Notes: generated by a model from the sequence alone, not told the origin. Numbered from the stretch's first letter, positions 1 through 11,699 are shown. The stretch is 64,000 bases of DNA from Notamacropus eugenii (GCF_028372415.1 NC_092874.1:62557865-62621864), one strand, 5' to 3'. Numbers and translations are program-made.

Positions 1-810
1 TTGATCTCTGCTATTGTTCCTATAAGTCTACGACCTTGCCTCCAGTTAAAATACCTACCAGATAAAAGAAGCAGATAACCGGTTGGATGTATAAAGACAC
101 TGCTCTTTTCATTTGCCTTTGCCCCATTACCAGTCTCTTCAACTGATGTGTGGAGTGCACTGTGCACAGGGCCACACTGCCCAGTTGGGCTTGGACTTCC
201 TGCCTCTGGGTGGGGCTAGGTCTTGGCAGCTGACTGTCTAGGCTCTTTTTTAACTGAATGGGCTTAGCCTTGCTCAGCACATTTCCTCTGCCGTAGAGGA
301 CATCCAGGAGGTTGGTGGAGCAAAACCATGCCAGTCAACAACCTAGTCATTCATCAGAGAGCAGCAGAATTGTGTGTGTCGGGAGGAGGGTGCTGGCAGA
401 GCAGGTCAGCATTCTGAGAATGGGATGAAGAGAAAAACACTGGGGAAAGACTAATGGGACACAATGCCGAGAGACCATCCATGTGTAAGTCTAACAAATG
501 CCCAATAAGTATAACCCAATGGGCCAGGAACCATGAGGGTAAGTTACTAAAGTGGTGTAACATCATTTCAGTTGACGGGACCTTGAAATCTAATTTTTTG
601 CTGAAGAACTTATGCTCTCCTACTACCAAAGCCTAGGAAACTCTGTCCTGAAGTTGTAGATCATGATATCACATGCTATCCCACACATGGCCAAAGGGCC
701 TGGGCTGTTATAAAGTCATCAAGGAACTCTCTCACAGGCTGAAACAGATACTAACCATTAAGTGTTTCAATGATGTCCATGGCTTTTATGAAACACATTT
801 TTAACACGTT
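1..810. other. Intergenic sequence beyond the DNAJC1 3' end
   Basis: No exon, known repeat or RNA gene was recognised. Short open frames on both strands lack any recognisable motif. In other mammals the next gene on this side is MLLT10, convergent with DNAJC1; none of its exons is visible here. Confidence 0.5.
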
Positions 811-881
811 GGTTTATTGTTTACATACATTCCTTTTCACCCTGGCATGATGCATGTTTGCACACGTGTGCATGTGTACAT

Positions 882-901
882 ACACACACACACACACACA
901 C
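882..901. repeat. (CA)n microsatellite
   Basis: Ten uninterrupted CA units, preceded by imperfect TG/CA sequence from about 861. Confidence 0.95.
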
Positions 902-1034
902 GGAGAATCTTAAACCAGCACGAAACTATTGGTCTAAATTTTTCCAAAACAGTTGACTCTTTACAATGAAGTGTTAGAGAAATAGTTCTCCAAATGCAAA
1001 AATACAGTTTAGCTTCTTTAACACAGTCAATGTT

Positions 1035-1186
1035 TAAACAAGACGGCATAAAATTTATTGGTATTTTCTTTTACTAAGGCACATGACGTAGAGAAATACT
1101 GAGGTACAAAAATGCAAATCACTGCAGATGACATTTAAAATATTCTCTCATTCTGGAAAATGAAAGGAAAACTCTTTCCAGAAGAC
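1035..1186 (-). promoter_or_regulatory. DNAJC1: DNAJC1 3'UTR with proximal polyA signal
   Basis: After the stop codon the minus strand is AT-rich with no coding potential. An AATAAA lies at 1054-1059 (read on minus), giving a 3'UTR of about 150 nt with cleavage near 1035-1040. A second AATAAA at 813-818 could serve as a distal site, which would put the CA repeat at 882-901 inside a longer 3'UTR. Transcript data are needed to choose. Confidence 0.6.
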
Positions 1187-1255
1187 TCAGCTTTTGGCTT
1201 GTTTTCTCTTTTGTACCAGTTCAACCAGCAGCTTGTATCTAGCCACACATTCTTC
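1187..1255 (-). CDS. DNAJC1: DNAJC1 terminal coding exon, end of SANT domain 2
   Basis: The exon encodes EECVARYKLLVELVQKRK followed by QAKS and a TGA stop (1187-1189). The acceptor is TTTTTCCCTACAG (rc of 1256-1268). Phase 0 matches the donor at 6068, so SANT2 continues PDKSK then EECVARYKLL, which is helix 3. The basic C-terminus is the usual end of DNAJC1. The coding part is only 69 nt and too short to stand out as an open frame. Confidence 0.95.
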   Translation of the reverse strand, partial: EECVARYKLLVELVQKRKQAKS

Positions 1256-1394
1256 CTGTAGGGAAAAAGGTGAAAATATTTACTTTCACATTCCGCTATG
1301 ATTCTTACACCTGGTGTCTTTCAAAGAGTTCACATCCAGTTTCTAGTAAGACAAACATCGTGAATTCAGTCCCTTTGTAAGTCAAGTTGGAAAT

Positions 1395-1890
1395 TCAAAT
1401 TTGACAAATAATTATCAAGCACCTATCATATGCAGTGCATCACGTTAGGTGCTGGGGCCTTCAAGGAGCTTACAACCTAGTAAGTAAACAAGATAAGATA
1501 AGAAACACTATAAAATACACATTTGCAAAATATCCAGAAAGATCCCTAAGAGTGGAGTGAGGAGGAGGAGGAGAAGGAGCAGGGACTGGAAGATCCCTGA
1601 AGGGGGCCTTGAGTGAGGAAAAGAATTTCAACAGGAAAACATATGACCTAAGACCACTTCAGGTATGGGTGATAGGTGAGTGGGTGACAGGTGAGCAGGT
1701 GACAGGGAAAGGAAAGGAGAAATCAGGTAAGAAGTAATTGGCTGTCACAGAATGTGTGAAAGGGGCCTGGACAGGAGCACTGAAGCTGGAATGCAGAGAG
1801 GCTTCAACACCAGACGGCAGAGCCAACATTCTGTCCACTGCATAGGACCCTGAAGGTGCAGCCAGAAGACTGGGCTTCAATGCTGTCGCT
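1395..1890 (-). mobile_element. L2-like LINE 3' end, decayed
   Basis: Plus-strand text about 'caagcacctatcatatgcagtgc' type wording, then gain of a gctggggcc tract and an aggagcttacaacctag motif, is the reverse complement of the L2 3' end. The remainder is purine-rich and diverged. Confidence 0.6.
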
Positions 1891-1892
1891 CC

Positions 1893-2002
1893 TGGCAGTC
1901 CTCAGGCCAATTCTTTAGTTTTCTGTGCCTCAGTTTCCTCATCGGTAAAATAAGGGCATTGAACTAGACATCTAAGATCACTGCTGACTCTAAGTCCAAT
2001 GG
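1893..2002 (+). mobile_element. MIR/THER-type SINE fragment
   Basis: Contains the core wording gcctcagtttcctcatc followed by a short A-rich stretch and a tctaagatcactgctgactc-like 3' part, typical of mammalian CORE/MIR SINEs with an L2-type tail. Confidence 0.65.
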
Positions 2003-2042
2003 AGAACCCTTGCTGGGAGGGATGTGGCCTGAGCAGTGCATT

Positions 2043-2690
2043 CATTTGGCTACAGCTGGCAACTGGGAGGTTAGTAAGAGGACTGTTGGAATAGTTGAGA
2101 TCAGCGGTATTAAGGGTCCTAGGCTAGAGGGAAAGTTACCAATTTGGAAAGGAGGGAAGGAGGTACAAATAACAGAACTTGGCAACTGATTGGATGTGGG
2201 AGAAGTTAAGGGTGAGTCCAAGGTTGCAAACCTAGGTGACTGGGAGAATGGGGGTAGCATTTAACACACCGAGGAAAGTGAGGAGGTTCACCATGTTCTG
2301 GGCAAAAGGTGATGAGATCAGTTTTTGAGGTTCCAGTGGGAGGTTTGGGGGAAGATATCCCATAGGCAGTTAGACTAGAATACAAGGGACAAACAGAAAC
2401 CTACACACGGGAGCTATGTGTGTAGAGCCAATAGCTGTAGCCATGGAAGGAGAGAAAGTGCACCAGGAGTGAGGATGCATGCCTGATTGTAAGGACGAGT
2501 GGGTGAGTAGATAGCGCAGCAGCAGCAAATACAGATTATTCTTCTTAGAAGTCTGGCCAAGAAGAAGAGGAGCCAGAGGAGGATAACTGAGGGAAAAGAC
2601 TGTGCCCAAATTCCTGCCAGTCATTCTCACAATGGGCGGCAGGCTATGGATGAAATCAAGCAAATAGACACGGCTGTTTTGGGAGAATAC
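2043..2690 (-). mobile_element. L2 LINE fragment (ORF2 3' region)
   Basis: Reverse-complement L2 wording is clear: an acttggcaactgattggatg motif, a caaggttgcaaacctaggtg motif and a taggcagttagac motif. These match the antisense of the L2 region downstream of the reverse transcriptase. Probably one element with 1395-1890, split by the SINE. Confidence 0.7.
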
Positions 2691-2799
2691 ACAGCTTGCT
2701 TTGTGTCTCACTGACGATGGAGGTGCCCATCAGCACCATGGTTTGTGGGTGTCAAAGTCCGTAACTTGTTACTATTCTCACTTCGCATTATTAAGAACT

Positions 2800-2990
2800 T
2801 ATAAAAGGCATGGAGCATTCTGCCAGGCTGCTATCAGAGTTTGGCTGCAGTCACAGGACTGGGACTTAAGTCCACACTGGTGCTGCTACTTACTGCCCTC
2901 TGAGTTTGCTTCCTGTATGTAAAATTGCGGCTGTTAGATTAGATGATCCCTAACCTGCCTTCTAACTTTAAATCCTATGGACCTTCACTG
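2800..2990 (+). mobile_element. MIR/THER-type SINE
   Basis: Holds gactgggacttaagtcc, a tRNA-related head remnant, then gctgctacttactg and a gattagatgatccctaacc 3' end, the usual order for these SINEs. Confidence 0.6.
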
Positions 2991-5330
2991 TCAACATAAA
3001 ACTGGATTCCCTTCTCTTCTCCATCTTCTTCCAGACCTTGACTCCCTGCTCTAATCCATTACAAAGAATTTCCCATTTGCCCTCAATCTGTACTCCAGAG
3101 CAAATGGGATGCAGAATTGACACTAATAAATCTCTGCACCTAAGGTAAAGGTGTGTGGCCTGGGGGAAGGAAGCTTTCTTACCTGCTAGAGGACTGGTAG
3201 CTGTTGGTCTGGATGGGGCATGACTGGAAGGAGAGAGAGGGGACCTTGGGACAGTGTAGCCAGCACCCTATAGAATTTGACGGTCTGGGGCAGAGCTCCA
3301 GCTTCCTTCCCTCACAATTTGCCGACTACTAATCCTCCTACAGGAGACCTGAGTGCAGTGGGGGCTCTTGGTGCTGCTGACGCTTGTAGCAAGCAGCCTG
3401 GTTGCACTGTGTTGGTCTCCACTTGCTAACTAGAATCTTCCTGCTCCTGATAATCAGCACAGTGTCCCTGACAAATCAAGTGCTAGAAATAAGGGATCTT
3501 TTGACTACATCTAACTCCTCTGGACTTTACATGGTTTTCCACCCATGGGGGCTCTAGAAATGATGGATTCAGAAAGCAGCTTCCCTCAGACAGTCACTGT
3601 GTAAAATTGTACCTCAAAACCTCAATTCCTTACTAGATGGAGGGGAAAGGAAATGTCCATTTGTTCTTCAAGAGGAAAAAAAAGGTAAAATGTTCACTCA
3701 TTAACATCTATGCCTCAGATAATCCTCACTGGATATCAATACTGCCACTGCAGGAATTGGTAAGATCAGAGTGTTAACCAGGCTTCTCGGCTTCCCCAAA
3801 ACTCTCAGCAGAGGTGAGAGGAGATCCTACACAATTCCAAGTTGGTTTTTATCTATTTTGGGTCAATATAGTAGCTGCCCCAGAGTGGGAATGCCTGACT
3901 GCTCAATTCCCTTCCCTAGAACCTTTGACTTAGTTCCAGTTTTGTGGTTTTACATAAGTATTTTCCAATATAAAGCTTTATACCCAAAGGCCTCTTCAGA
4001 ATCCAACACTTTATAACTAAAAAGAAAACCTAATACAAAAACGTAGCCATGGCCAAATAAATTCTTGAATGAGGGATGTGAATTTTATGTGTGAAAAATT
4101 TTTTGAGGACTGTCCTTGCCCAAGTACTAACATTCTGTGTCACGGACAAAGTAACTATTCCCCACCTACAGATGACTAGGAGGGCGGCTTCGATACTGAG
4201 CCTGGCTATGAGCTCTCCTCCCTGTCCAGACTTCACTCGTTAGGGTCTGCACAATGGGGAAGGCAATCAACAGCCTCTCAAGTGGCCTGGTTCTATACCC
4301 AACACTTGAAAATGAATGAACAAACCAGCTTTAAGAAGATACACTGAGTCGGCTTCTGAGTCTCTTTAACTACAGAAGTTAGGATGACCGGCTCCCTGTG
4401 CCTAAATCAGTGTGACCTGATCAAAGATGCAAATATGTCTACTTATTCTTATAAGTGAGTCACAGACAGATGTCAGGCTGACATAAGAAAAAATAGTTTA
4501 TTTCTGATAAACTTAAGGGGCCAGACTGGGCAAATCTGAGTCTCTTGGTTTGGCTCAACCAGCAGTCTCAACGTTATGGTTTTTTTTAAGCATGGTTCTT
4601 TGCACTTAGACACGTACATGACCACAAGCTAGATTTTCTAACACAGAATTTCAATTAAAAAATCAAGAATTTAAATGAACATCAATTTGCCCAGAGGCTA
4701 TTAAGTGATAAGCACATCCAACAGAACAGAGAATGGATATCTTTTGATATCTGAAAGTGTTCTGGGTGCCTCGGTCTGGTCTCTGAATATAGCTACAAGT
4801 AAAGAGCAGCTATTACAATAAATAACACCCAAGGGACTCCCTCTGTGTCAAGAAAGACCAGAGTTCAAAAGATGACACCCCAAAGCTCCACACATCTGAA
4901 CTGTTGGCCCACAAGGGGAAGGGCCTTCCGTAGGGTTCCTTCTCTCAGTCTCCATGTGGGAATCATTTATGGATGGATTTTGGCTGATGAGAAGAACAGG
5001 TAAGAAGCAAGTAGCAGACTGCCAGCTAAAGCCGTGTCATGCACTGCGGAAGCTAAACTGCAGGTAAGATAATAATTCTGGCACTGGCCATAGAGTAAAA
5101 CATGGACCCAACTTTCTCTCACAGGGTGTTCTACAATTAATTTACATCAGGGAACCAGTTAGGGCTGTGGGGGGATCCTGAGAGTTGGATTCAAGCCTTG
5201 TGATTTTGTAAGAATTTTTGTATGTAGTGCTTTCAAAGAAAATGAAAATATATCTGACTTTTTTAGGTGTTTTGTAGCAGGGTTGATGTTAGATTTTAGC
5301 AGGGAGGATCCTCTAACTAGTTCATTCCCT
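2991..5330. other. Intron 1256-6068, largely unclassified sequence
   Basis: Mostly unrecognised single-copy-looking DNA. A pyrimidine-rich piece at 2990-3110 may be an L2 scrap. A small perfect palindrome-like motif, ggatatcttttgatatc, occurs near 4735. No exon was found. Confidence 0.4.
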
Positions 5331-5333
5331 AAC

Positions 5334-5520
5334 TAGGGATTCTTAAGGATTGTTTTGTGTCCTGGGCCCCTGTGGCAGAAGTCTGGTGGACCTCTTTTCA
5401 GAAACATTTTAAATGCAGAAAACAAAATACATGGGATTACAAAGGAAATCAATTAAATGGAAGTGCAGCTATCAAATATGTATTTTAAAAAAGTTCCTGG
5501 GTCCAAGGTTAAGATTCCTT
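5334..5520 (-). mobile_element. hAT-like non-autonomous DNA element
   Basis: Ends are imperfect inverted repeats (gggattcttaagg at the left, ccaaggttaagattcctt at the right). The interior, including gtaatcccatgtattttg on the minus strand, matches two other copies in this window (31465-31632 and 34410-34610). No clear 8-bp duplication remains. Confidence 0.6.
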
Positions 5521-5521
5521 G

Positions 5522-5645
5522 ATCGAGTACATGCCTTCATTTGACAGATGAGGCAACGGCAGCCCAGGGACATCCCAGAACTTGTCCGTGGACACAAAGG
5601 CAGGGATCTGAGCCCAGGCCCCCAATGCCTCACTCTTTGCCTTGC
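5522..5645 (-). mobile_element. MIR-type SINE fragment
   Basis: Plus-strand wording catttgacagatgaggcaac, cacaaaggcagggatctgag and a following cccaggc is the reverse complement of a MIR/CORE SINE body. Confidence 0.6.
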
Positions 5646-6035
5646 ATCATTTCCTCATGATGCCTGTGTTCATGAAAAACGACATATATTCACAAGAGGG
5701 CTGATCATGGTGTGTGTCTGGGGTGCACAGGGTGGGAAGCAGGAGGCTATTGAGAGTAAAGTTTTCTCAACTGTTTTCTCCATCAGAAAGCAATTAGTTA
5801 CAAGAGGATGACCTTGCCTGTGACCTTGACTTCATTAACATCATGCTCTAATTAACTGAGCTATAACAGGCACATAGAGAGATACGGAGAAGAGACAGAT
5901 GAGCAATAATGGAGTGGGCTATTTATAGAGAAGTAAGTAGTTAGCCCTAAATAGAAGAGATAAGTGACAGGTGATAGGATTGGCCATAACTACGCTTTCC
6001 TCGGCTCAGTCCTGCAGCACCAGCTTCTCCTCCCG

Positions 6036-6057
6036 CCCCCCCCCCCCCCCCCGCCCC
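6036..6057. repeat. Poly-C/poly-G tract beside a DNAJC1 donor site
   Basis: Seventeen C (6036-6052), one G, then four C. On the transcript strand this is a G tract starting 11 nt downstream of the exon end at 6069. Confidence 0.97.
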
Positions 6058-6068
6058 TGGTAACTGAC

Positions 6069-6514
6069 CTTGGACTTGTCTGGCACACACTTGGCAATCT
6101 TGTCCCAGCGATCCGACGTGCCCTTTGGGTACTGCTGGAGAGCCAGTTCCAGAAGCTTCTGCTGATTCTGTGTCCACAGCTCCTCGGCCAGGGGCCGGCT
6201 CCGTGTCCTCCTCCTGCCATCCTCCTCGTCACTGGCCTCAAACTGCTCATGGATATCAAAATCCTTCTGCCTCTTGCCCCTGGACCTCTCCTCGGCCTCT
6301 TCCCTCACGCTGGAGCTGGCTGGCTTGCGTCTCCGGGGCCTGGTTTCGGGCATCAAGGCCTCGGCCTCGCTCGGATCTCCTGGGCTGTCTCCGTGGTCCT
6401 CGGTGTCTTCCTCCTGTTCTCTCTGAGTGATGAGGTGGTCTGACAGAGTCACGGCGGCTTTTGTGGACTTGGAGTTTTGGGCTGTGGATTTGAGTTCTGA
6501 AAGGCGAACCATTC
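6069..6514 (-). CDS. DNAJC1: DNAJC1 large exon: linker and start of SANT domain 2
   Basis: A 446-nt exon (2 nt + 148 codons). The acceptor is TTTCCCACAG (rc of 6515-6524) and the donor AAG|GTCAGT (rc of 6063-6068). It begins GMVRLSELKS, then runs through a Glu/Asp-rich low-complexity linker with a basic cluster (RPRRRKP, about residue 60) and a second one (RGKRQKDFDI), and ends in the first two helices of SANT2 (LWTQNQQKLLELALQQYPKG, then RWDKIAKCVPDKSK). The linker is the fast-evolving part of the protein. The donor has C at +3 and is followed by a run of 17 G on the transcript strand. Overlapping open frames on both strands here, including a 159-codon plus-strand one, are shadows of this GC-rich exon. 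Confidence 0.95.
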
Positions 6515-6859
6515 CTGTGGGAAAGTGAAAACCAGCTTAGATGGGAGGGCCAGTGCAAAAACAGGAAGGATAGAATCCTTGATGAATGTGAAATAACTCC
6601 TGGTGGTAGAAATGGCCTGGCCTCTAAAGAGGTAAAGAAGCACACTTTTCACTAAGAATATGGAATTTTAATTATAAATACATTATTTAAGATGACTCAA
6701 ACAACTTTGTCCAAATGACCTCAAGTTTCTGTTTACGGACACTGTGAATTCCAGCAGGAAGGTGGCAGACACTCTCCTCTGCTAAAGCAGTGAGACATAA
6801 CAATAGTAACTACTTGTACAGGGTTTTGAGCTTTGAAGAGCACTTTTAAACATAAAACA

Positions 6860-7115
6860 ATAACTGCACCTATCGGGTGGATGGTGCCTAGCACGTGCTG
6901 GACACTTTACAGACATCTCACTTGATCCTGACCACAACCCCAAGAAGGAGGGGCTGTGATTATCCCCATTTTACAGCTGAGAAGACTGAGACAGAGATGA
7001 AATGACTTGCCCAGGATTGCACATCTAATAAGTGACTGAGGCTGAATCTGAACCCAGGTCTGTCTGACTCCAAGTCTGGTGGTCTGTCTGCTGCACCACC
7101 CAGCTGCCTTCATTA
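6860..7115 (-). mobile_element. tRNA-derived CORE-type SINE
   Basis: Read on minus: ggcagctgggtggtgcagc head, an A/B-box-like region with cctgggttcagattc, a tcctgggcaagtcatttc core, then ctgtaaaatggggataatc. This full head-to-core order marks a nearly full-length marsupial SINE. Confidence 0.85.
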
Positions 7116-7559
7116 AAACATTAGTTCTAAATAGATATTAACATTTTTAGGAACATAAAAAATGCTAATCATATTAAAAAACACCTGTATTTTTAATAAT
7201 AGTTTCTTACAAATAGATTGTGTATTTGAAAGCTGTATTTTCAAATGTAAGATGAAGATAATTACTGTAAAAACTCAACATAATTCACAATTACTGATGG
7301 AAAGCCTCTGCTTTCCCCACACTTGGCTAAGCCATTAGAGACAAGGGGAAGAGGAAATGGGGGCACTCCTGTTCACACAGCGTTTTACACTTTACCAAGC
7401 ACTCTGCTCACAACCCTGGAGATGGGCAGGGGTAATCACTTTTCACATTTCAAATGGTCCTCTCTGTTTGAAAGAACAGTTTAGATGGACATGATCTGCT
7501 TGGTCCTATAGCTTTTACAACAGCCAGAACCTGAAGCTGACTTCTGACCCCCAGCCCCA

Positions 7560-7740
7560 TGGTGCAGTGGAGAGTCCAAAGACTGGTCCCAGTCACTTAC
7601 CAGCTGTGTGTCCCTGGGGAAGTTACTTAGCCTCTGTTTGCCTCAGTTTCTTTGGCTGTGAAATGGGGGTAATGACCCTTCCCTCCTAGAGTTGTTGTGA
7701 GGATCAAACGAGATAAGATCTGGAGAGCGCTTGGCACAAC
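7560..7740 (+). mobile_element. tRNA-derived CORE-type SINE
   Basis: Contains ggtgcagtggagag, an agctgtgtgtccctgggg motif, cctcagtttctttggctg and gttgttgtgaggatcaaac, ending near a gcgcttggcac tail. The head is shortened. Confidence 0.8.
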
Positions 7741-8499
7741 GTAACCAGCAGCTGTTGTTACGAAGTCTGCAAAAGGGCTTTTCAGCATTAAATCACTATT
7801 TAAAAGCTAGTTATCACCATGATGATGTCACTGTTTGGGCAGAAGAAGATATCACCCTGCCTGCTGGAGCTTCTAGACAGAAACTTGAGGCCATCTTAAC
7901 AAAGTTGTTCCAGACATGTTAAATCATTTATTTAATTAAAATTCTACATCATTAGTGAAAAGCGTGCTGCTCTGCCTCCCATGTGGCGGAGGCATTTCCT
8001 CTACGAGAAGGTGTTTTGCATCGACTGTCCAGCCTTCCTGACCTGTAGTCTGAGGTGACCTGGGCTAACCAGAGCCCTCAAGTACTAACAAATGTTCTCA
8101 TACACTTCATTAGTTTTATATTTCCAAACTATGAAATTAATTTCAAACTGACAGTTGGTCTACTGCATCTTTGTGAGAACCTCTGTGTATCTTCCCTCCA
8201 AAGCTTTCCCTTTTCAGACTTTGGTCGCCATTTGTGCTCGCTGGAAGTAATTCCAGATTTGAGGCATCAGAGTCAGATATCAAGTATTAGCCACAGGACA
8301 GTGTGGAGGTGGGAGGGGTGATGGGCAGGACTGCAGGGACAAGTGTAAGTCTGGGCGATGCAAGAAAATTCTGGGCTCTCAGTGCTACCAATCCAACCCA
8401 TCTTTGGTTTCATTAGCTACTGGTCTAAGGAACTTCCAGTGTAGAAATGTCTCCCACAGCTACAGGTTGGCAGCTTGTATCTAGGTCTTATTGTCTGGT

Positions 8500-9260
8500 T
8501 TCTGGCTTTTCCTTAAAGAAACATGAATCAAGCACCCACTACATATATAACATTGAGGACAGGATACAAAACTGAAAGAAAAAAGACTTGGGCCCTGCCT
8601 CATGGAGCTGACTGCTGTAGAAGGCTGAAGTATATACCACATGGTGATGAGACTACTAATTTTCCATGCTGGAGAAAGGGATAAACCAAACCTGATGTGA
8701 GGTGAAGGGGGTTTTATTGGGAGGAGTGAGAGTAGTGAAGGGTTTAAAGAAGTTTCAGGGAGATGGCATTTGATCGGGGGCTCAGAGGATGAGGAGGATT
8801 TCATTAGGTGGAAATGGGAGGTGGCGGGGGAAGAGAAGGGAATTCAAAGACACTGAGGTGGGGGATGATGAATAGCCCAGTCCAGCCAAAGTATAGCCTA
8901 TGTAGAGGGAAGTAGGATGAGAGAAAGCTGGAAAAACTGGGTGTCACCAGATTACAGAGGACCTTCTCTATGGGATTAAAGACTCTAATAGGCAAAAGAA
9001 TGCTATGTGCTTGAACCTGTACAGGGGCAATACTGACCAGGAAGGGGTATGATAGCCAAACTGGAGGAGTGAGAAGCAACACACCAATAGTCTGTGTGGG
9101 TAGAAATGAGGGCATATGACGAAGATGGTGGCAGTGAAAATGGCAGGAGGGCACGGACACTGAAGAGATTCTAGCTGAAGATAAAACAGGACATGACAAC
9201 TGATTTGGCAGAGGGAAGAGGGAGAAGGAAAAAAAATCAGTCACCCAAATTTTGAACAGA
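8500..9260 (-). mobile_element. L2 LINE fragment, decayed
   Basis: Antisense L2 wording from the 3' end (atcaagcacccactac; ccctgcctcatggagctga) through ggagttt- and purine-rich segments to a gacatgacaactgatttgg motif equivalent to the L2 region at 2160-2260. The open frames here on minus are random. Confidence 0.65.
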
Positions 9261-10640
9261 ATTAGGGGAACCAGAAGGGGGACTGAGGTTTGATGTTTTG
9301 AGTTTGGTTTTTTTTTTTTGAGCAAGATAGGTTCAGTCGGCACATGAGCTGGTGGGTGATGGTGAGACATTCTGGTGAAGATCTCTTGTACTAAGCCTGC
9401 ATCCAGGCCCCATCCCCCTTAGTAAGGACGAGGCACTTGTGTTCCTTCTCCTCATGCCCTTGGCTCTTCTCTACAACTGAAGAAAAGAGGAGGGTATCTC
9501 AGAGGCCTGCAGAGCAGGGCACCAACATTTTCACTTGGGATTTGAAGGACAGGAAGGCTCTTCTGGGGGGCAAGTTGGCATCCAGCCTGGCTTAGGGGAC
9601 CCATTCTTCTTATGTATCTGACTGCCAATAAATGATAGGGCTTTAGTTTGGCTTGTGCCAGGTTCAAGGTTCAGGAAAACATTTTTCATTTGAACACTGA
9701 ACAATTTATATCTGACACCAGGCAAAGAATACCTGGAACTTTAAGTCTATAAGCACAAAGGGTGGGAGTTTATGGGAGAAAGGGCTACGGAAAGGATGGC
9801 TGTGCACATACAGGGAGTTCTCAGAAACTGCTCAAAACAGTAGCACACAGGAAACCAAAACATTATAATGTAAAATGACCTTTAAATTTTTTAAGGCTAT
9901 TCAATCAATCAATCAATCTAACATTAACTTATCCACATATATGTATATGCTGTATGTATTTCTTACACAGGGATAAGTGTCCTTTATGAAATTAAAATGG
10001 TTTATACGTGGCCAGACGCCATTTATTTCATTTTTCTCAACTTCATCTTTTCTGTGTTTTTCTCCTTCTGCAAATGAGTTCCCACCACAGGGGCCTGCTC
10101 TCCTTAACTCTGCTCCTGGTGTTCCTCAAAGGCTCATGGATCATCTCCCCGGCACATTGTAGGTCTGTCTACATTCCCTGCTCCTCTCACTTAGCGGTGA
10201 CTGAGCTACTGAGAGGAAATGGGGAAAGATCAGACTGAGCTTCCTGCCTCAAACTGTTCCCCCTTATTTAAATAACAACCAATTAGTCCCCTAGAGAAAA
10301 CAACAGTTGGTGATCAGCCTTTGGGGTCATGTCTTTGAGGTGAGCTGGCCTCACGTAACACTGAATGGGGCCAGCCAACAGATTGTATCCCCCTCCCAAT
10401 GTCACCGAGGAAACTTATCCATTTCCTGCAGCTGCCAGGAGAGAGCAGAGGCCGCCTCTGTGGAGGTGCATTGCTGAAACCACAGCTCAGGCTGGTCACA
10501 GGCAGCCCTAGGCTTGGGATGAGACATGAGGGGAACTACGGCCCCTTTTCCTTCAGGGCCTTTCTTCCCACTGCAAGCAGAGATATGCTTGAGAAACACT
10601 GGTGAGTCTGGGGAGGAAATGTCTTTGGTGAATTCAAGTC
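9261..10640. other. Intronic sequence with no recognised feature
   Basis: A T10 tract near 9310 and a (TCAA)n-type run at 9901-9918 are the only simple repeats. Short open frames lack any known motif. Confidence 0.4.
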
Positions 10641-10652
10641 TATATAACAGTG

Positions 10653-10653
<1 letters not shown>

Positions 10654-10694
<41 letters not shown>

Positions 10695-10706
10695 CGTGTG
10701 TGTGTG
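10654..10706. repeat. (TG)n microsatellite
   Basis: A long uninterrupted TG run followed by interrupted TG/CG units. It creates artificial Cys/Val and His/Thr open frames on the two strands. Confidence 0.95.
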
Positions 10707-11017
10707 CGCACTTGCATGTGACCACCAGAGAATATCACTTTCCTCCAGTAAGACCATGGATTCTGAAGACTGTCAGAAGCCCCCTGTTCATTCTGCAGAC
10801 CTGTGAAGATGCTTTCCGAGGGTCCTCTGTACATCCCCAGACTGTTTGGTGCTGCTGGCTGAGCTTTTTTTATTGAATGGGCAGATGAAGCAATTCAGGG
10901 CACATAACTTTCCAAAGAGTGAAGTTGGCTAAAGTGGAGGCTCTCCCCCAAGATATCCCTGCTTCAGCCTCTGACAGTGGGGGCTTTGGCCCAGCATAAC
11001 TTAGTCCTGCTGTAGAC

Positions 11018-11231
11018 CAAGGCTGTCAAACCTAAATGGAAACATGGATCACCGAACTGTACATAAGGATCCCTGTAGGCCTCACATTAACTTAGAAAAC
11101 CATACATTAACATTATCTATGTTCTGTTGTATTGTTTTTTTAAATTTTGCTAAATATTTCCTGGTTACCTTTTAATCTGGGCCCCACCCAACAGTGCTGT
11201 GGGCCACAATAGGCTGTGAGTTTCCCATCTG
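11018..11231 (+). mobile_element. hAT-like non-autonomous element (CAGGGGTGTCAAACT family)
   Basis: Left end caaggctgtcaaacc and right end tgagtttcccatctg are decayed forms of the inverted ends seen at 23670-23814. The interior includes cattaacttagaaaacc, aacattatctatgttctg and gtgctgtgggccac, as in that family. No target-site duplication was found. Confidence 0.65.
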
Positions 11232-11531
11232 ACAGCATTCAGAGGCTCACCCAGACACAGAAGTCACAAACCCAGAGGTGTTAACCCCCTGAAGAGATGC
11301 CAGTTCAGCTATGGCTGCCTTGTTGTTTACTATGTGGATAGAGGCAATTGTTTCTGTGGCATTTAGTTTTTAAAATGTTGTGTTTTCATAACAGAAGCTC
11401 TGCCCAAAGTTAGGCATGGAATCCCTGTCCCTGAACACCCCTACATGGCAGGACCATAATGGAAAAAGGGATTCATTATTTCTCAGAAGCAATTGTCAGT
11501 GAAGAAGATAAAGCTTAGATTGAACACGCAC

Positions 11532-11580
11532 CTGGGGTACACGTTACAGAATCCTTCAGCTGTTTGGCTTTCATTGTCAC
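11532..11580 (-). CDS. DNAJC1: DNAJC1 49-nt exon, helix 3 of SANT domain 1
   Basis: A 49-nt exon encodes VTMKAKQLKDSVTCTP plus the first base of a glycine codon. The acceptor reads TTTAAACAG (rc of 11581-11589) and the donor GTGCGT (rc of 11526-11531). In phase it joins GRSVTD from the SANT1 exon to the glycine-methionine start of the next exon, the order expected for vertebrate DNAJC1. It completes SANT1. The exon is short and not a multiple of three, so skipping it alone would shift the frame. It is too short to show up in an open-frame scan and was found from the expected junction sequence. Confidence 0.95.
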
Positions 11581-11699
11581 CTGTTTAAAAACACACACAA
11601 AAAAGTCTCACTTGAAATAGCTGAGTATTAACAACTGGAGTTTAAAATTCAGTCCCATGATGCATCAGATTGCATCTGGTTTGGTGTCAGTCAGTGAGA

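Noticed and set aside
5964..6443. 159-codon plus-strand frame, proline/leucine-rich
   Set aside because: It is the antisense shadow of the DNAJC1 linker/SANT2 exon and includes the poly-C tract.
8804..9370. 188-codon minus-strand frame
   Set aside because: Lies in purine-rich antisense L2 sequence; the composition explains the open frame and no L2 motif is in frame for long.
10526..10876. 116-codon frame with Cys/Val repeats
   Set aside because: Caused by the TG microsatellite; no protein meaning.
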